From NCBI GenBank assembly GCA_003313425.1, contig NHZP01000016.1:744001-808000 (forward strand): a stretch of DNA of 64,000 nt. The letters run 5' to 3'. Shown piece after piece: positions 21,523 to 33,819 of the stretch. How positions within the stretch are numbered: the first letter of the stretch is position 1; each line of letters opens with the position of its first letter. Below the pieces are notes generated by a model. The model had not been told where the DNA came from, made no database searches, and worked only from the letters and a program-made list of their open reading frames with translations. The position numbers and the translations under genes were made by a program. Source of the DNA: Pseudopyrenochaeta lycopersici (Eukaryota > Ascomycota > Dothideomycetes > Pleosporales > Pseudopyrenochaetaceae).

Positions 21523-23210
21523 TGTGGGCAAGAATCCGAAAGCGTAATTATATTGTGAAAAACTTGGAGTTGACTAGAGACGGGTCAGTATTTTGACTTG
21601 TACATAAATTCTAGGTACTCTTTATACATTTACTGTAGAGTGGGATATGAGTCCTTGAACTTAGAGAAGTTATCCTTCGGAAGGCGCAAATTTCCGACTC
21701 CGTCCAGTGGAGCAGCGGAACCGATCTATGATGTACTGAACTACAACTATGATTGGCTTGAAATGAATTTGCTTTAACGAGTCCAACGACTTCAGATTCG
21801 TCCGAATTTGTCCGAGTTTCGGTCACCATGTTCAAACAAGGCTTTACGATGTACAGAAATATTCGAACCTCTTGTAGACACACATTCTCCTGAGCTAAGA
21901 CCAATGTAGCAAGTTCTATGCTGCACGTGTTAGAGGCTCCCGCAGGCTGAAAATTTCGCAGCGTACCAAACAATTAACCGATTACCTTCGGCGCGGTAGT
22001 AGCGCAATTTCCAGAAGTTGTTCAATTGTCATTACTAAGCTGTAAATTGTGTTACTGGGACTCAAAAGTCTAAGGTCATCAATACGTGTCTTGGCTACAG
22101 GTGTGATTGTGGGCAACTCACTTGCTTACCGCGGTTGTCGTATCAGGTTTGAAACAGCGGGTCAAATCTGCTTGACAGACAGTGCATGCTTTAATCTGAC
22201 TAGAATATACTTGCTCGCTCGAGCTTGGAGCATCAGCTAGGTCGGGAAGTACGTCAGAGTCGACTGATGTATAAATCCATTGTGTTGCAAAAGCCCGAGA
22301 GTAATTTTGATTGAAGGAGAACCCTCATCGTATATAAAATAGGGCTCTCATAGTTAGACACGAAGTCGACAATAAAACACTTCATGTTCAGGAAACTAAA
22401 AGTACTGTGGAGTGTCAGAGCGTCCCGGCGTCCACGATATGGCAATGGCTCACGCCTTCTTTCTATTCTCCGAAATAATGAGACTTCTCGGCGGCATGTG
22501 ATCCTAGATTAGATCAATATTTGACAAATAATATTAGTATGAAAGAAGCATTAAATAAATGAGGAGAAGTAATACCTGGCCCTGTGCTACGAGAAACCTT
22601 GTGCTGTGAAATCCTACCTATGCTGCTTATCTTCACAAGGTCCACAACGATCGACAAGATCTAATGATTTCAGGACAGATATATTATAACCTAAGCTCAA
22701 GACACGCTCCATTTGGTCGTTGGAAAAACTTTGCTCAGCTTCTAATGCTACAATTCTGTATCAACATGCACAATGGCACTAGGCCGGACAGCTCAAGCAT
22801 CATGTTGGTGATGCGTGCTGGAAAGTGGGTTATTCTTGCCGATGACGATGTGGTAAGCCGCACATGAGCTTTCGCACAGAGCAAGTGATTCGCTGTGGCA
22901 ATGGTGATTTTCGAGGAGAAAGATGAGGCAGGAAAATTAGACGCTCCCACAATCTTTGAGTTACAATATCCTATCCTGAATGTTGTTTTCCTTTTCCGCT
23001 CTTGCTACGTGCGCCTCAAGGTACAATGAATGCAAATGACATGGTTATCGGAAGTAGCGGTGCCATTCGGCCTTGCTGCCTAAGACCCCGCCACGATCCT
23101 TCCTTCGTGATAATCGCCTTCTATAATTCGATCACAGATCTTCTTCTGCTTTTGTATCCACATGTTTCCCTCATTGCTGAGAAGTGTAAATCCCCACTTT
23201 GACAGTAGCC
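21523..23210. other. Gap between the NmrA-like gene and the HET pseudogene
   Basis: About 1.7 kb with only short ORFs. The minus-strand ORF 21611-21973 has no recognised domain and starts with a non-ATG codon. Composition is moderately AT-rich. No repeat or RNA gene was identified. Confidence 0.35.
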
Positions 23211-25325
23211 ATGAGTTCAAACCGAAGTGTCTCGACGAATACCAGCGTACCAAGCTTCCATCGCCTTCCAAACGAATTGTGTTCTGGATGCGGCCCACTT
23301 ACTTTAGATCGAATCAAGAAATCCGCGTGCATGTCTCTTAGGAAAAATCTCGATAGACTCAATTCAGTTCAGCTTCGTGAGGAATACATAAAGACGCCAC
23401 CTCTATTTCTCAACTTCAGGGAAATTAAACTAGCTCGCCTGTCATGTCCGCTCTGCGTGTTGATCTTCACCGAGGTTCATAAAAAGATGTCGAATGACAC
23501 AGACGTGCTCTGAGCCTACAAATGTGTAAATCTTGATCAAAAAGTACAGAGTGTTTGGCTCTACGACATTTCAAGTAGCAATCCTCTTGTCAAACTTGCC
23601 TGTTATGCCGATGAAGGTGATTTCACTTCGAGCATAGACGCTGAAACTGGCTTCAGTCTCTGACTTGACTATTAGGATCTTCCGCTTGCCAACATGTGGT
23701 TTATCGTCCAATCAGCCCTCCGCAGTCAAAGATGGTAATAAGTAGGATCAAACGCTGGATCCAAAATTGCATGAACAATCATCCCGAGTGTATGTTACGT
23801 ATATCGGGCGCTTCTTTAGAACCAACACCGACACTGCCGACTCGGATCCTCGATGTAAGTAAGTATCCATCATCGCTCCGACTTGTGCTCTCGGGCAATA
23901 TGAAAGCCAAGTACTTAGCATTAAGCTACTGTTGGGGTGGAAAGGCACAACTACAGACGACGAAAGAGACTCTGGGCTCTCACCAGGAATACATTCCTTG
24001 CAATAGCCTTTCCAAAACGATTTGCGATGCAGCTTGGGTTGCAAAAAAGCTCAAATTGCGCTACCTCTGGATCGACTGCCTTTGCATCATTCAGCGAGAT
24101 AAGGAAGATTTCGACCGCGAGTCCCGCCAGATGCATCCATATATGAAAATACTTTTTTGGTAATCGCAGCTACAGGAGCCAAAGATGCGACAGAGGGTCT
24201 ATTTCTTCGGCCAAGCCAAGCGACATACGTAGAGATGCCATGCAACGTGGAGAACCCGAAGCTAGGAACCTTTTACCTGGGCGTCCAGAAGGAACCAGAA
24301 GAGACCTTTTTCGAAGCCCCGTTAAACAGAAGGGGTTGGGTTCTCCAGGAGCATCTCTTTGCTCGGCGGACTCTACATTTTGCATCCGACCAACTGTATT
24401 GGGAGTGCTACAAGACTTTCACTGGCGAGGACAATAGAGACATCACTAACACAGCCGGTATGAGTTTTCCAAACCGAGCTTTTTTCTGCTTCATTCTGGA
24501 TGGGGTTAGAGAGTTTCGGCGAAACTTAAAGTCGGAAGAAAAGAATGATTTTGACAAGGTCATCGATATTTACAGTATCTGGGCTGAGCTTATTTCATAC
24601 TACTCCTCTCGCGGCTTAACAGATCCATGTGATAAGATTCCTGCGATCTTCTCCCTGACGCTCGAGCTTGAACGGATCTTTGGCGGCCTTTTCCAAATCC
24701 ACGAAGGCATTCTGTTTGGCCCTCCTTATCTAGAGCTACAAGGTCTCTTGTGGTGTGCAAAACCGGGTGTCTCTTTACAGCGACCGGCGCATCGGCATGC
24801 TCCATCATGGTCATGGACTTCAGTAGATGGAGCAATTGAATTCCTCGATCTGCAAACCAACAAGAAAAGTACTTACTGGTATGTAGATATGTGGCATCCG
24901 TGCGACACAGATCTTAGGTATTGGCAATCCGTGACCATCAGATTGCTGGTAAGGCCACTTACAAAGCTCTTCTACTGAATGGCACAACTCTCAAGTGCTT
25001 CGCAGTAGGCTGTGCTACATCTCAAAATAATGGTCAGCATGACAATGATCAACTCTCTTATGTTTATACAGAGAAAGGCGACTGCATTGAAGGAGAATTC
25101 CAATATGACGTGGCCATTGACCGTCCTGACCGACTGTGGCTTGTTCCGGTATTTGTGCGATGGAAATCCGAAACGGCACCTTCACCGGTCTATTATTGCT
25201 TGATGGTTAAGAAGGCCTCGGGTCATCCAGTCAAAGATCGGGTCTACGAAAGAGTCGGTGTAGGTATGACTAATGATGTAACATGGTTTTCTTTGTGTGA
25301 AAGGCAGTTCTTTGTTCTTCTCTAA
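23211..25325 (+). pseudogene. Heterokaryon incompatibility (HET) domain gene, broken
   Basis: Coding pieces follow in order. The N-terminal region from ATG 23211 has a Cys-pair (CSGCGPL) and CPLCVLIF. An in-frame UGA at 23511-23513 is followed by coding-like sequence (VWLYDISSSNPLVKLACYAD). The HET core is ALSYCWGGKAQLQTT and LRYLWIDCLCIIQRDKED. A one-base loss near 24133 shifts the frame just before VIAATGAKDATEGLFL. Then come RRGWVLQEHLFARRTLHF and the C-terminal HAPSWSWTSVDGAIEF. Another shift near 24955 precedes KATYKALLLNG. At least one stop and two or three shifts break an otherwise recognisable gene of about 670 codons. HET proteins trigger cell death on recognition of non-self. Confidence 0.85.
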
Positions 25326-25849
25326 CAGGCAACTCTGCTAGAAGCTCTCTTGAATGATGTTCGAGGACTGATAGAGTCCTATTTATAATCAAAATATTCT
25401 TCTTTACTCAACCAGGAAGTCGGCTGAAGAGCGCATAAGGCGGATAATAGCGTGCTGATCAAGTTGGGGTAAAGGAGAAGTGATGCAGTGATATCTCTGG
25501 AGAGAGGGCATCGCGCGCTGACGAGAATGAGACGAGACCGCGACGAGAGCAGGGATTACAGGGATATCTAGAATCTCAGAGCACCAGATAGAATTTTTGA
25601 AATTGCTTCGTTATGGGTGGAGAAGAGATTTCCAAGATATGAAGTGCTTTTGATGTGGAGGTGTTGATGTGACTTGACTTGCTCGCTTCCTAAAATCAAA
25701 CGCGGCCCTGTCAATCAGAAACCGCGGCCCAATCCACAGCCCACCTCCCTCCACCTCCACGCAGCCACCTCCGACAACATAGCTACATAAAGCTGCGCAG
25801 GGGCGCTACGAAACTTGCCATCTGCCTGCTAACACCTGGAGCTGCCACC
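25326..25849. promoter_or_regulatory. Upstream region of MSO1
   Basis: About 520 bp including the HET pseudogene's 3' flank. The last 150 bp are rich in CCACCTCC and lead into the MSO1 start (CCACCATG context). Nothing else is seen. Confidence 0.35.
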
Positions 25850-26743
25850 ATGTCGTCGTACCTCAACAATCTCCTCACAAATACTACGTCACGCTACAAC
25901 AACCTTCGGCGGCAGCTTCTGTCCGACGAGGTAGACGGCGACACCGAAGATGATTCGCACCTCTCGCGAGTCCTTCGCGCATACTACACAGAGAAAGGCA
26001 GGCCATTCCCGCAATGGCTCCCGCCTGATTTAAAGGCCCCGCAAGCAGCACCTGCCCAGTTCGCCTCCTCATCTGGACGACAACAAGGTCAAGCGCCGCC
26101 CATGGGCCGAGGTGGAGGATTGAGTGATCTTTGGGACAACCCTCAACCACAGCAACAACCCCAAGAGCCACTATCGCTGCGTCGCACAGCTGGAGGACGC
26201 GGAGGAGGAGCACGCCAGCAGCATAGTCGGCCAGGCATGGGCAACTCGTTGACGCCTGAGCCACAAACACAAGGCAGACCTCTACCAAGTCAGAGGGCAG
26301 GGAGCTATCAGAGTTCATTGGGAGGGCGCCAGCAAGCAGACCCCTCACCGCCGCCGAGCGCAGGATCAGGTACATCAGCACAAGAAAGGCTAAAGGCTAG
26401 GCTCTGGGGATCAGGGAGGCCCAACAGCGGAGGGCAGAGTGCCTCTTCTGCAGAACCGGCATATTCTGCTCCCTCGAGCATGCGAAATCCCTACGAACGC
26501 CCAGCGCCTCAAGGTGGACGATTGCCATATCCTGATGAACGCAGCAATAGCTATGGAAGCACTGGTAGTGGCGGTGGAAGACAGCAAAATTCATCGAGCA
26601 TGTCGGCAAACTCTCCATGGATGGGTAACGATGACCCCTATGCTCCCCAGAGTGGTGGGGGAGGATACGGTGGTGGCGGCGCACCACAACGCGGGCCACA
26701 AGGTGGACGCGTCGGTCTGCCGAGCGGACCACGCATGCGTTGA
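25850..26743 (+). CDS. MSO1: MSO1-like Sec1-binding protein
   Basis: A single exon of 297 residues. The N-terminal 65 residues (SSYLNNLLTNTTSRYNNLRR, then DDSHLSRVLRAYYTEKGRPF) match the Sec1-binding region of fungal Mso1, which binds the SM protein Sec1 and helps SNARE assembly at sites of secretion. The rest is a low-complexity Gly/Gln/Pro/Ser-rich tail with poly-Gly runs, probably disordered. The start has a good Kozak-like context (CCACCATGTC). It is followed on the same strand by GYP7, another membrane-traffic gene, at about 460 bp. Confidence 0.85.
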   Translation: MSSYLNNLLTNTTSRYNNLRRQLLSDEVDGDTEDDSHLSRVLRAYYTEKGRPFPQWLPPDLKAPQAAPAQFASSSGRQQGQAPPMGRGGGLSDLWDNPQPQQQPQEPLSLRRTAGGRGGGARQQHSRPGMGNSLTPEPQTQGRPLPSQRAGSYQSSLGGRQQADPSPPPSAGSGTSAQERLKARLWGSGRPNSGGQSASSAEPAYSAPSSMRNPYERPAPQGGRLPYPDERSNSYGSTGSGGGRQQNSSSMSANSPWMGNDDPYAPQSGGGGYGGGGAPQRGPQGGRVGLPSGPRMR

Positions 26744-27206
26744 TAAGTGTCGGTGCATCTTTGGTATGGAGTTCATGGAGTTTGTCATTAGGCTTCACTG
26801 GTTGGGTTCTGCATGGCTTCGCGACTTCTGGGTGGCATGGCGCACAGGGGAGCATAGCAGGTCCTTGTTTGTGAAGCGTACAGATCTCGAAAGCTCATAC
26901 CCGAATATGAATTTGTTTTCAATATAAGAACCCCCGAATGTAGAGTTGTCAAGCAATGCTTCCTGGTTGGCGGAGTGGCGGCAGCCATGTTCCCCGCCAC
27001 AGCCACATGAAAGTACGTCACACGCGTCTTAGCTCACACCTCGCAACCATCACCTGCAACGAGCCAGAGCCGCCATATGTACGCGTACCCCTTCGAGCTG
27101 CCATTCACCTGGGCTACTGCATATTGATACTTGGGACCCAACCTCCTCGCTTCATCTGAAAACAAGAGTCCTCCATCCGCGCACTCTCGGATGCTCCTTG
27201 CCCCGC
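26744..27206. promoter_or_regulatory. MSO1-GYP7 intergenic region
   Basis: About 460 bp with the MSO1 3' UTR and the GYP7 promoter. An out-of-frame ATG at 27191 lies 16 bp upstream of the GYP7 start and could act as a small upstream start. Confidence 0.4.
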
Positions 27207-29881
27207 ATGGCTTCTCCGGCCCAGAGTCCCCCATCGCCATCGGCAAGCTTCTACGCCCTAAGTGATGATGAGGAGGGCGAATATAACACTATTAGGCACA
27301 CTAGCAGTGGAAAAGGCGTGAAACTGCTATACACTAAGAGCAAAGTACGTGTCGATTGTCATGCCTCAGGTGGCGTGAAGCCCGACTAACATGCGCAGGT
27401 ATACGTTCACCCTACACCATCTGCCAAAGACAATATCCCGGGCTTTATTGCACTCGTACAACAAAAGTCGGCGCAAAATACAAATGATGCGCGCCCGACC
27501 TCGTCCTCCTCTGCCCGAAGCGTCAGCGCTTCGTCGCTACTTCTTGCTTGGATACCCGAATCAGGCCTCGGCGATGCTTACGATACCTATGTCAAGGTCG
27601 ACCTTTCGGATTCATCCTCCCCACCCACACAGTCATATCTCGTCCCTCCTCCGCCAACTACCTCCTCACACATCGGAACACCCGGGTACGCATTCGCTCT
27701 GCCCGTCAGCGAAATATATTCTCTGTTGGTACGACCCCCAAGCATAGGATGGTGGTTTGGAAGCGTGGTGGTCAATACAAGGGCTGGTGACAGTTTCCCG
27801 GCGTTGTTTTTCCATGACAGCGAATGTCAATCTACAATCATGCAGCGGAAGAAGTTGGCCAAGGAGAGCTTCGATCCATTTAGTGACGGAGGAGGCATGT
27901 TTTGGGGCGGCGATGAAGTCCTACGCTGGTTGAAGAGATATGTCACTGTAGAGCGATCAGGAGCGGATCCGAGCATATTTCTGATTGATCCTTCCGAAGA
28001 GGACAGACGATCCTTTGGTCGCGACATGGCACCGAGGAAAAGCACCGAGGCAGCCGAAGGCTCTTCTTCTGGGAAGAGGGATGGTGGTATGGACCCTGTT
28101 ACAAAGGCATTCAAGGAGGCGAGATGGAATTTTCTGGAGAAACTCAGTCAGGTGACCACTTTCACGAGGAGAACGGCCCAGGCTGTCGCGGACAACCCCA
28201 AGATCCCGCCTCAGGTCCGACGTTTGATCCAGAACCCGGAAGTGCAGACGTTGCAGGAAGAATTCGACAGCGCACGATTGTATCTAGCAAGATGGGCCAT
28301 GGGCATTGCAGAGCAAAGCGAGCGAGAGCGAAATCAAAGGATATGGACAGCAAAGGATGTCTTGGCAATGGAGCAGAGCGACGTCGGCGACTTTGAGATT
28401 CTAGACATGGATAAGATGACTATGGCGGACCGAAGGAAGCCTGTCACCTTGGACGAGTGGAAAGGCTTTTTCGACTCCAAGGGTCGACTACAATTAACAC
28501 CAGATGAGGTCAAAGATCGGATATTTCACGGTGGCCTAGATCCAGACGACGGTGTACGGAAAGAGGCATGGTTATACCTTCTGGGCGTATATGACTGGGA
28601 CAGTTCGGAAGAAGAACGTCGTGCCAATATCAACAGTCGCCGAGATGAGTACATCCGGCTGAAAGGCGCTTGGTGGGAGCGAATGGTTGAAGGTCACCAA
28701 AACGAAGAACAAGAGGAATGGTGGAGAGAGCAAAAGAACAGAATAGGTACGTATCGACACTTGCTTCGTGCTCCAATAGTTTGGCTGACTTGTCCCCATT
28801 CTATGGGGTTCGCTGTGTAGAGAAAGATGTTCACCGAACAGATCGCAACATCCCGATATTCGCTGGAGAGGACATTCCGCACCCTGATCCAGACTCGCCG
28901 TTTGCCGACGTTGGCACTAATGTCCACTTGGAACAGATGAAGGACATGCTCTTGACCTACAATGAATACAATAAAGACCTCGGCTACGTACAGGGCATGA
29001 GCGACCTGCTTGCGCCCATCTACGCTGTTATGCAGGACGACGCTGTGGCGTTCTGGGGATTTGTTGGTTTCATGGACCGCATGGTATGTAATCCTTTCAT
29101 TGTAAAAGAAGCGCTGCCAACAGCTGACCTATGTACAGGAGCGGAATTTCCTACGAGATCAGTCAGGCATGCGCAAGCAGCTTCTAACGCTCGACCACCT
29201 TGTACAACTTATGGACCCGAAGCTCTACCTCCATCTCCAGTCTGCCGACTCCACGAATTTCTTTTTCTTTTTCCGCATGCTTCTGGTGTGGTACAAGCGA
29301 GAGTTTGAGTGGGCAGATGTTCTCCGGTTGTGGGAATCACTGTGGACCGACTACCAAAGCAGTAACTTTCACATCTTCATTGCACTGGCAATCTTGGAGA
29401 AGCACCGAGATGTCATCATGGCACATCTCAAGCACTTCGATGAGGTGTTGAAGTATGGTATGTGTAGAGACGACTGCAGCCTTTCATAGAAACACGTGCT
29501 AACGTAACTTCAGTAAATGAGCTTTCTGGTACCATGGACCTCGAATCAACTCTCGTCCGTGCTGAGTCACTCTTCAAGCGATTTCAGAGAACAGTCGAAA
29601 CAATTGACAAGAAAGGCAATTTTCCTTCGGCACCGCAGGCGAGACAACGAAAGCTGGCCGCTGCCCTTGTAGCTGGACCTGGCCCAAACCTTGACGCTGG
29701 CCCGTCAAATTCGAATGGGCAAGCAGCAACATCTGGTGCAGACACAGGCAAGCAGGTTCGCGAAGAACAGCAAGAGGAGGCCAAAGTAATAAGCCCCGAG
29801 CTGCGAGCTTTGTTGAGTAGACAGGTGGAGAAGTTAGATAAAGAGACCGTTGTTCAGCAAGGCAGTGGAGCTGGAAAGTAG
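27207..29881 (+). CDS. GYP7: Rab GTPase-activating protein, Gyp7-like (TBC domain)
   Basis: Five exons: 27207-27344, 27399-28746, 28821-29083, 29139-29457 and 29514-29881. All introns are GT-AG and the frame closes at 811 residues. The N-terminal part has VPVSEIYSLL-type sequence and a phenylalanine-rich PH-like region (FPALFFHDSECQSTI, FWGGDEVLRWLKRYV) as in Gyp7/TBC1D15 proteins. The TBC domain starts near residue 450 (IFHGGLDPDDGVRKEAWLYL). It carries the arginine finger in Ile-x-x-Asp-x-x-Arg (Arg501, spanning the second intron) and the glutamine finger in GYVQGMSDLL (Gln553). The family promotes GTP hydrolysis on Rab7/Ypt7 in endosome-vacuole traffic. The last 110 residues are low complexity. 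Confidence 0.93.
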
Positions 29882-30321
29882 AGGATTGTGGCCAACTGGT
29901 TCCTTAAAGGCGTTTTGGCGCGGCATTGCAAACTTGGGAGCGTGCTGGAGGAAGTTTAATTCGGATTTTCAGGTTGATTTAGGCAAGCATACCGGCGATT
30001 GTGGTTTTGCGCCTTCACTGTACTTTACGCCACCTTTCACTTCATACCTTCTGATACCTCATCTTCCCTGTCTTCACTCCCGCTCATTCAAATGTAACCT
30101 ATCTGCTCGAATTCACTCTTCTGTCTATCTTTGTCGTACGGTCGCTGTTTGTGCAGATAGCCACTCGATCACACCTGATCAGTTTGCACAACCTTTCCGC
30201 TTCACAGGCCGGTCTTTACCGTCACACTTGTTACCTCCAACATTTAGATTAGGTAGTATGAGTAATCCAGGCTCCCATTCGACTATAACAGCAATATCCA
30301 CAATCTCGATACCTTTCTTCA
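29882..30321. other. Intergenic region, pyrimidine-rich
   Basis: About 440 bp containing the GYP7 3' UTR and a CT-rich 5' leader (30000-30300) of the next gene. No other structure is seen. Confidence 0.4.
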
Positions 30322-32358
30322 ATGAACTGTATCAACCGCTTCATTGACCAGTACTCCTGCTCTCCACCAACGCCACGACGTTCACGTAACTATATACCGC
30401 TAATTAGAACGACGCGCAATAACTCTCCTCAACGCTATCGATCGGGTTACTACCACCGGCGCAAGCACCATCATCATCATTCTTATCACAAGATGCTCAC
30501 CTTCAGTGGTCCCTGGTCCAAGGATCTTGACACCTTTAAAACGTCGGTGCAGTCCATGCCCGAGAAGTACAAGGCCTCCTTTACAAAAGCATCTACAACT
30601 ACTCTCGGAAAGATCTGTGATCCTGACGTTCTACACATCTGGGAATCGGACTCCGACATCGATAACCTTCTGCAACTGACGTCTGTCATCGCCAAACTAT
30701 GCGACCTTGGTGTTCGAAAGCAGAAAGGAGTGAATGGTAATGATGGAAGCATGCTCATCATTGCTGAAGAACGGAATCGAAGGGACAACTTTGGTCGCAT
30801 TTGTCAGTTAGTCGAGTACCTGACTGGAGCTGATGGGAAGAAGCATCTCGACGGCACGGTGGCCGCATTTGGCAGAATTGTAGTGGTAAGGGGGTGGTTT
30901 AATGCGCGGCATCCAACTGGGACTGGGAATAAAGAGGTTTCAGAGCAAGTGGTCAAGCGTATAAATGTTACCATCGAGCGGGTCCTCAATATGGGTGGTT
31001 TCCCGAGCGGGAAGAGGAGGATTGTGTGGCATCATGGTCCGGTCATACATTTCCTGCTGCACTGGATCAAGCATACGACATCGGCGCTGCGATCTGCAGT
31101 ATCTGCCCTCACGATTACAGGGTCACTGAATCTGGCGGACGGTCTCGCGCCTTCAAATGTCGGACGAGCGAATAAACTGCCCGACCTTGAGCTCTTAGAA
31201 TCTTATGCGAAAAAGCTGAATGTTCCAGTCGTCTTCCTCGATTCTCGCAGTCAGCTTATATCATTCGAATACCTAGGGACATATATGTACTTCTACGCCT
31301 ATTACATCAATACTTTCCTGCCACCCTCACTCTCTCGTCCACACTATCATAAAGCGCAGGACGAACTCATAACGTTTGCCTTTCGCTTATGGGCAGCGAG
31401 CGGGAACACGTATGGGAGTGAAGCAGTAAAGATGGTGCAGAAACACCTGGATGCCAGTACAGCGAAGCATTGGGCGCGTATGTGTATCCGCAAGGAGAGC
31501 TATGAGAAGGGCAAGTGCAGAGCTGCAGGGAAAGATGAGGCAATTCATCATGCCGTTCAGTTAGCTGACAGCCCATTGGCGTTATTGAACGATGGAAATG
31601 GAGTACCAGCATTTGCAAGACTGGCCACAGGACCTGCAGCTGCTGGAAGTATGGAATACTATACTGCCGCCCCAGTTCAGATCAACTTCAAGCAAGGCCA
31701 ATTGCGCCCGTCAAATCCAGCAACATTCCATATCCTCATCCCTGCCACATCGCAGAACCTAGAGAAAGTTACAAACCACATCCAGGGCCTCATGATGGCT
31801 GTGCTCGAGCGGGTGCGCCAGGAAAAAGGAAACCCCCAGCTCAGCGACACGGAGCGAGGAGTGTGGAAAGCAGTCGTTAGAGCATGCACTTGGGCTATCG
31901 ATGAGTCCGCGGGTAAGACACCTAAGGGTGTCGGCGAGAAAGTCAAGTTCGTGATGGAGAAGTTGAAGAAGGGGACTTGGGCGTACGCACTTAGTGCTCC
32001 AGCGGACAACACAGAGACAGGCGCTACATATAATAGCTCGGCAATGGTGGAGCCCAACAGGACGTATGGATTTGGCCAGGGATATGGCGCAGGGCAGACT
32101 ATGGGAATCTTTGGGTACGCTGGGCCATCACACCAGCCTGGTATGATGCCACAGCAAGTACAAGGTCTGGGGTATGGACAGCAAGCGCCACTCCAGGGCC
32201 AGCCTCAAGGCATGGAAATGTGTTTGAATTCTGCAGCGTACGCTCGAGGTCGGGACCAGGAGTACGGACAAGGTATGCCACCACCAGGGTGCGCCGGATA
32301 CTTCCAAGGCCAACAGAGAGCTGGTGCGTATCCACAAAGCATGGGAGGCCCTTGGTGA
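30322..32358 (+). CDS. Hypothetical protein with G/Q/Y-rich C-terminus
   Basis: A single exon of 678 residues from the ATG at 30322. A second in-frame ATG at 30493 (MLTFSGPWSKDL, residue 58) follows a His-rich string and may be the real start, since residues 1-57 look like translated leader. The body is alpha-helical and unrecognised (DPDVLHIWESDSDIDNLLQL, VVRGWFNARHPTGTGNKEVS, VWKAVVRACTWAIDESAGK). The last 140 residues are rich in Gly, Gln, Tyr and Met (YGFGQGYGAGQTMGIFGYAG), like prion-type disordered tails of RNA-binding proteins, but no RNA-binding motif is seen. No signal peptide. Probably lineage-restricted. Confidence 0.75.
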   Translation: MNCINRFIDQYSCSPPTPRRSRNYIPLIRTTRNNSPQRYRSGYYHRRKHHHHHSYHKMLTFSGPWSKDLDTFKTSVQSMPEKYKASFTKASTTTLGKICDPDVLHIWESDSDIDNLLQLTSVIAKLCDLGVRKQKGVNGNDGSMLIIAEERNRRDNFGRICQLVEYLTGADGKKHLDGTVAAFGRIVVVRGWFNARHPTGTGNKEVSEQVVKRINVTIERVLNMGGFPSGKRRIVWHHGPVIHFLLHWIKHTTSALRSAVSALTITGSLNLADGLAPSNVGRANKLPDLELLESYAKKLNVPVVFLDSRSQLISFEYLGTYMYFYAYYINTFLPPSLSRPHYHKAQDELITFAFRLWAASGNTYGSEAVKMVQKHLDASTAKHWARMCIRKESYEKGKCRAAGKDEAIHHAVQLADSPLALLNDGNGVPAFARLATGPAAAGSMEYYTAAPVQINFKQGQLRPSNPATFHILIPATSQNLEKVTNHIQGLMMAVLERVRQEKGNPQLSDTERGVWKAVVRACTWAIDESAGKTPKGVGEKVKFVMEKLKKGTWAYALSAPADNTETGATYNSSAMVEPNRTYGFGQGYGAGQTMGIFGYAGPSHQPGMMPQQVQGLGYGQQAPLQGQPQGMEMCLNSAAYARGRDQEYGQGMPPPGCAGYFQGQQRAGAYPQSMGGPW

Positions 32359-33819
32359 GGAAGACTAGGAATCTGTTGGTTCTACGGAGTGTTATTGTGT
32401 AATTTAGTTTTGTTTGAGCGTGTCTGTATGTGTGTTAAACTTCAGCATTAGTAGCTTCCTCACTTTGAAAACCGGGTTTCTTATTGGATATTGAAGCTGA
32501 TCAGCTGTAACAAGATCTTGAGTTGACGAAACATAGATTCTGAATTCAGTTGTTTTATCAGCTCAGGTTGGTCCTGGGATTAAGTGTTCTACTATTGTTC
32601 CCTTTTCTTGCTTGATACAGTACCACAATTGAGCCGCTTGATATCACACAACATTGTTGTTTACCTATGCAAGAGAAGGCGAAGATTACATATTTGATCC
32701 GACTTGCCAGAAAGAATATATAATCACTCTGTAGCCTCACACATGGCTTCTTAGCCTCACACATGGCTTCTTAGCCTCACACAGCTTTGCATACTAACCT
32801 TTCAATGCGGCTTCCATCAATTGGCAGGGTGGCACTCCTTGGAATGAATTGAACTATACGCCATCCCCACCCCATTAGTTCACTTGGATTACGAGAATGT
32901 CTTCAGGCTACTTGCTATTAAAAATCTTTCGCAAGAAGTTGATACAACAACACAAATAGATCAGTACTGGACACCGAAGAGGGAATAGCCTAATCTGCGA
33001 CCTTGCAGCAAAATATCCTGGTCTCCACATCCCTCTCTGATTACTATTACGCACTATAACCCCTGTAACGAAATATATAAAAACCCCCACAACATGGTCC
33101 AAACATTGTTTTGGACGCCTGATGGCGGTGTACAATATCACTGCAGATCCGAGATGCAGTGTAGCGGGTCACAAGGCCACATTGGCGCGCTGCGAAAGAC
33201 CGTTTAGGTGTATATATCCTCGTTGTATACCCATATCCAGATGATTGGATACGGAGTACCCTCCCGGCTGCAGGACAGCCCCAAGGTCAGTAGGGCGAAA
33301 ATCTGCATGGACACTTGTTCCACACGAAGTAATTGGGAATAAAAGTGAAGCTATTGTTAAGGCATGGTTCCTTCTTTAGCGCAAAGCAGCGCAGAGAGGC
33401 TGCACATGGTGTCTGTGAATATTGGAAGTTACGAAAATTCTCAAGAGAATATCGGCGACATACATGCACAGTGGTGTGATAACAAGCTTCTCCGAAAGGT
33501 ACGTAGTCGGGCCTACTTTATATTGGCAACAACGGTTGGCGAAGTGCCTAGCGTTCGGGTAGCTTCCATGTCGCCGAACAAAGAGGCCGTGCGGAGGGGG
33601 AAATGGCCTGAAAGTAAGAAAAGAAGAGGAAAATATCAAACGATGAAGATATCATGATGCAAAGAGTGTTATTGGACTATCTGAGAGCTGACGAAGCCTA
33701 TCCCCACCTACGTGCAGGGTGTGGTTTCAAGATCGAGAGGCAGGACTGCAGGCAGTGACAAACACGAACTTCGCCTTCCTGGTCCGTTTCGCAGCAAAAA
33801 CTTTGTCGGTAATATGATA
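32359..33819. other. Intergenic region with a short tandem repeat
   Basis: About 1.46 kb between two convergent genes. It holds their 3' UTRs and a 20-bp tandem repeat (listed separately). ORFs here are short and lack recognisable content. Confidence 0.4.
32732..32783 (+). repeat. 20-bp tandem repeat, about 2.6 copies
   Basis: The unit TAGCCTCACACATGGCTTCT is repeated head to tail without mismatch except at the first base, then truncated. Confidence 0.85.

Noticed and set aside
21611..21973. 120-codon minus-strand ORF upstream of the NmrA-like gene
   Set aside because: Starts with a non-ATG codon and shows no recognised motif; a Cys pair further upstream does not match a Zn2Cys6 cluster.
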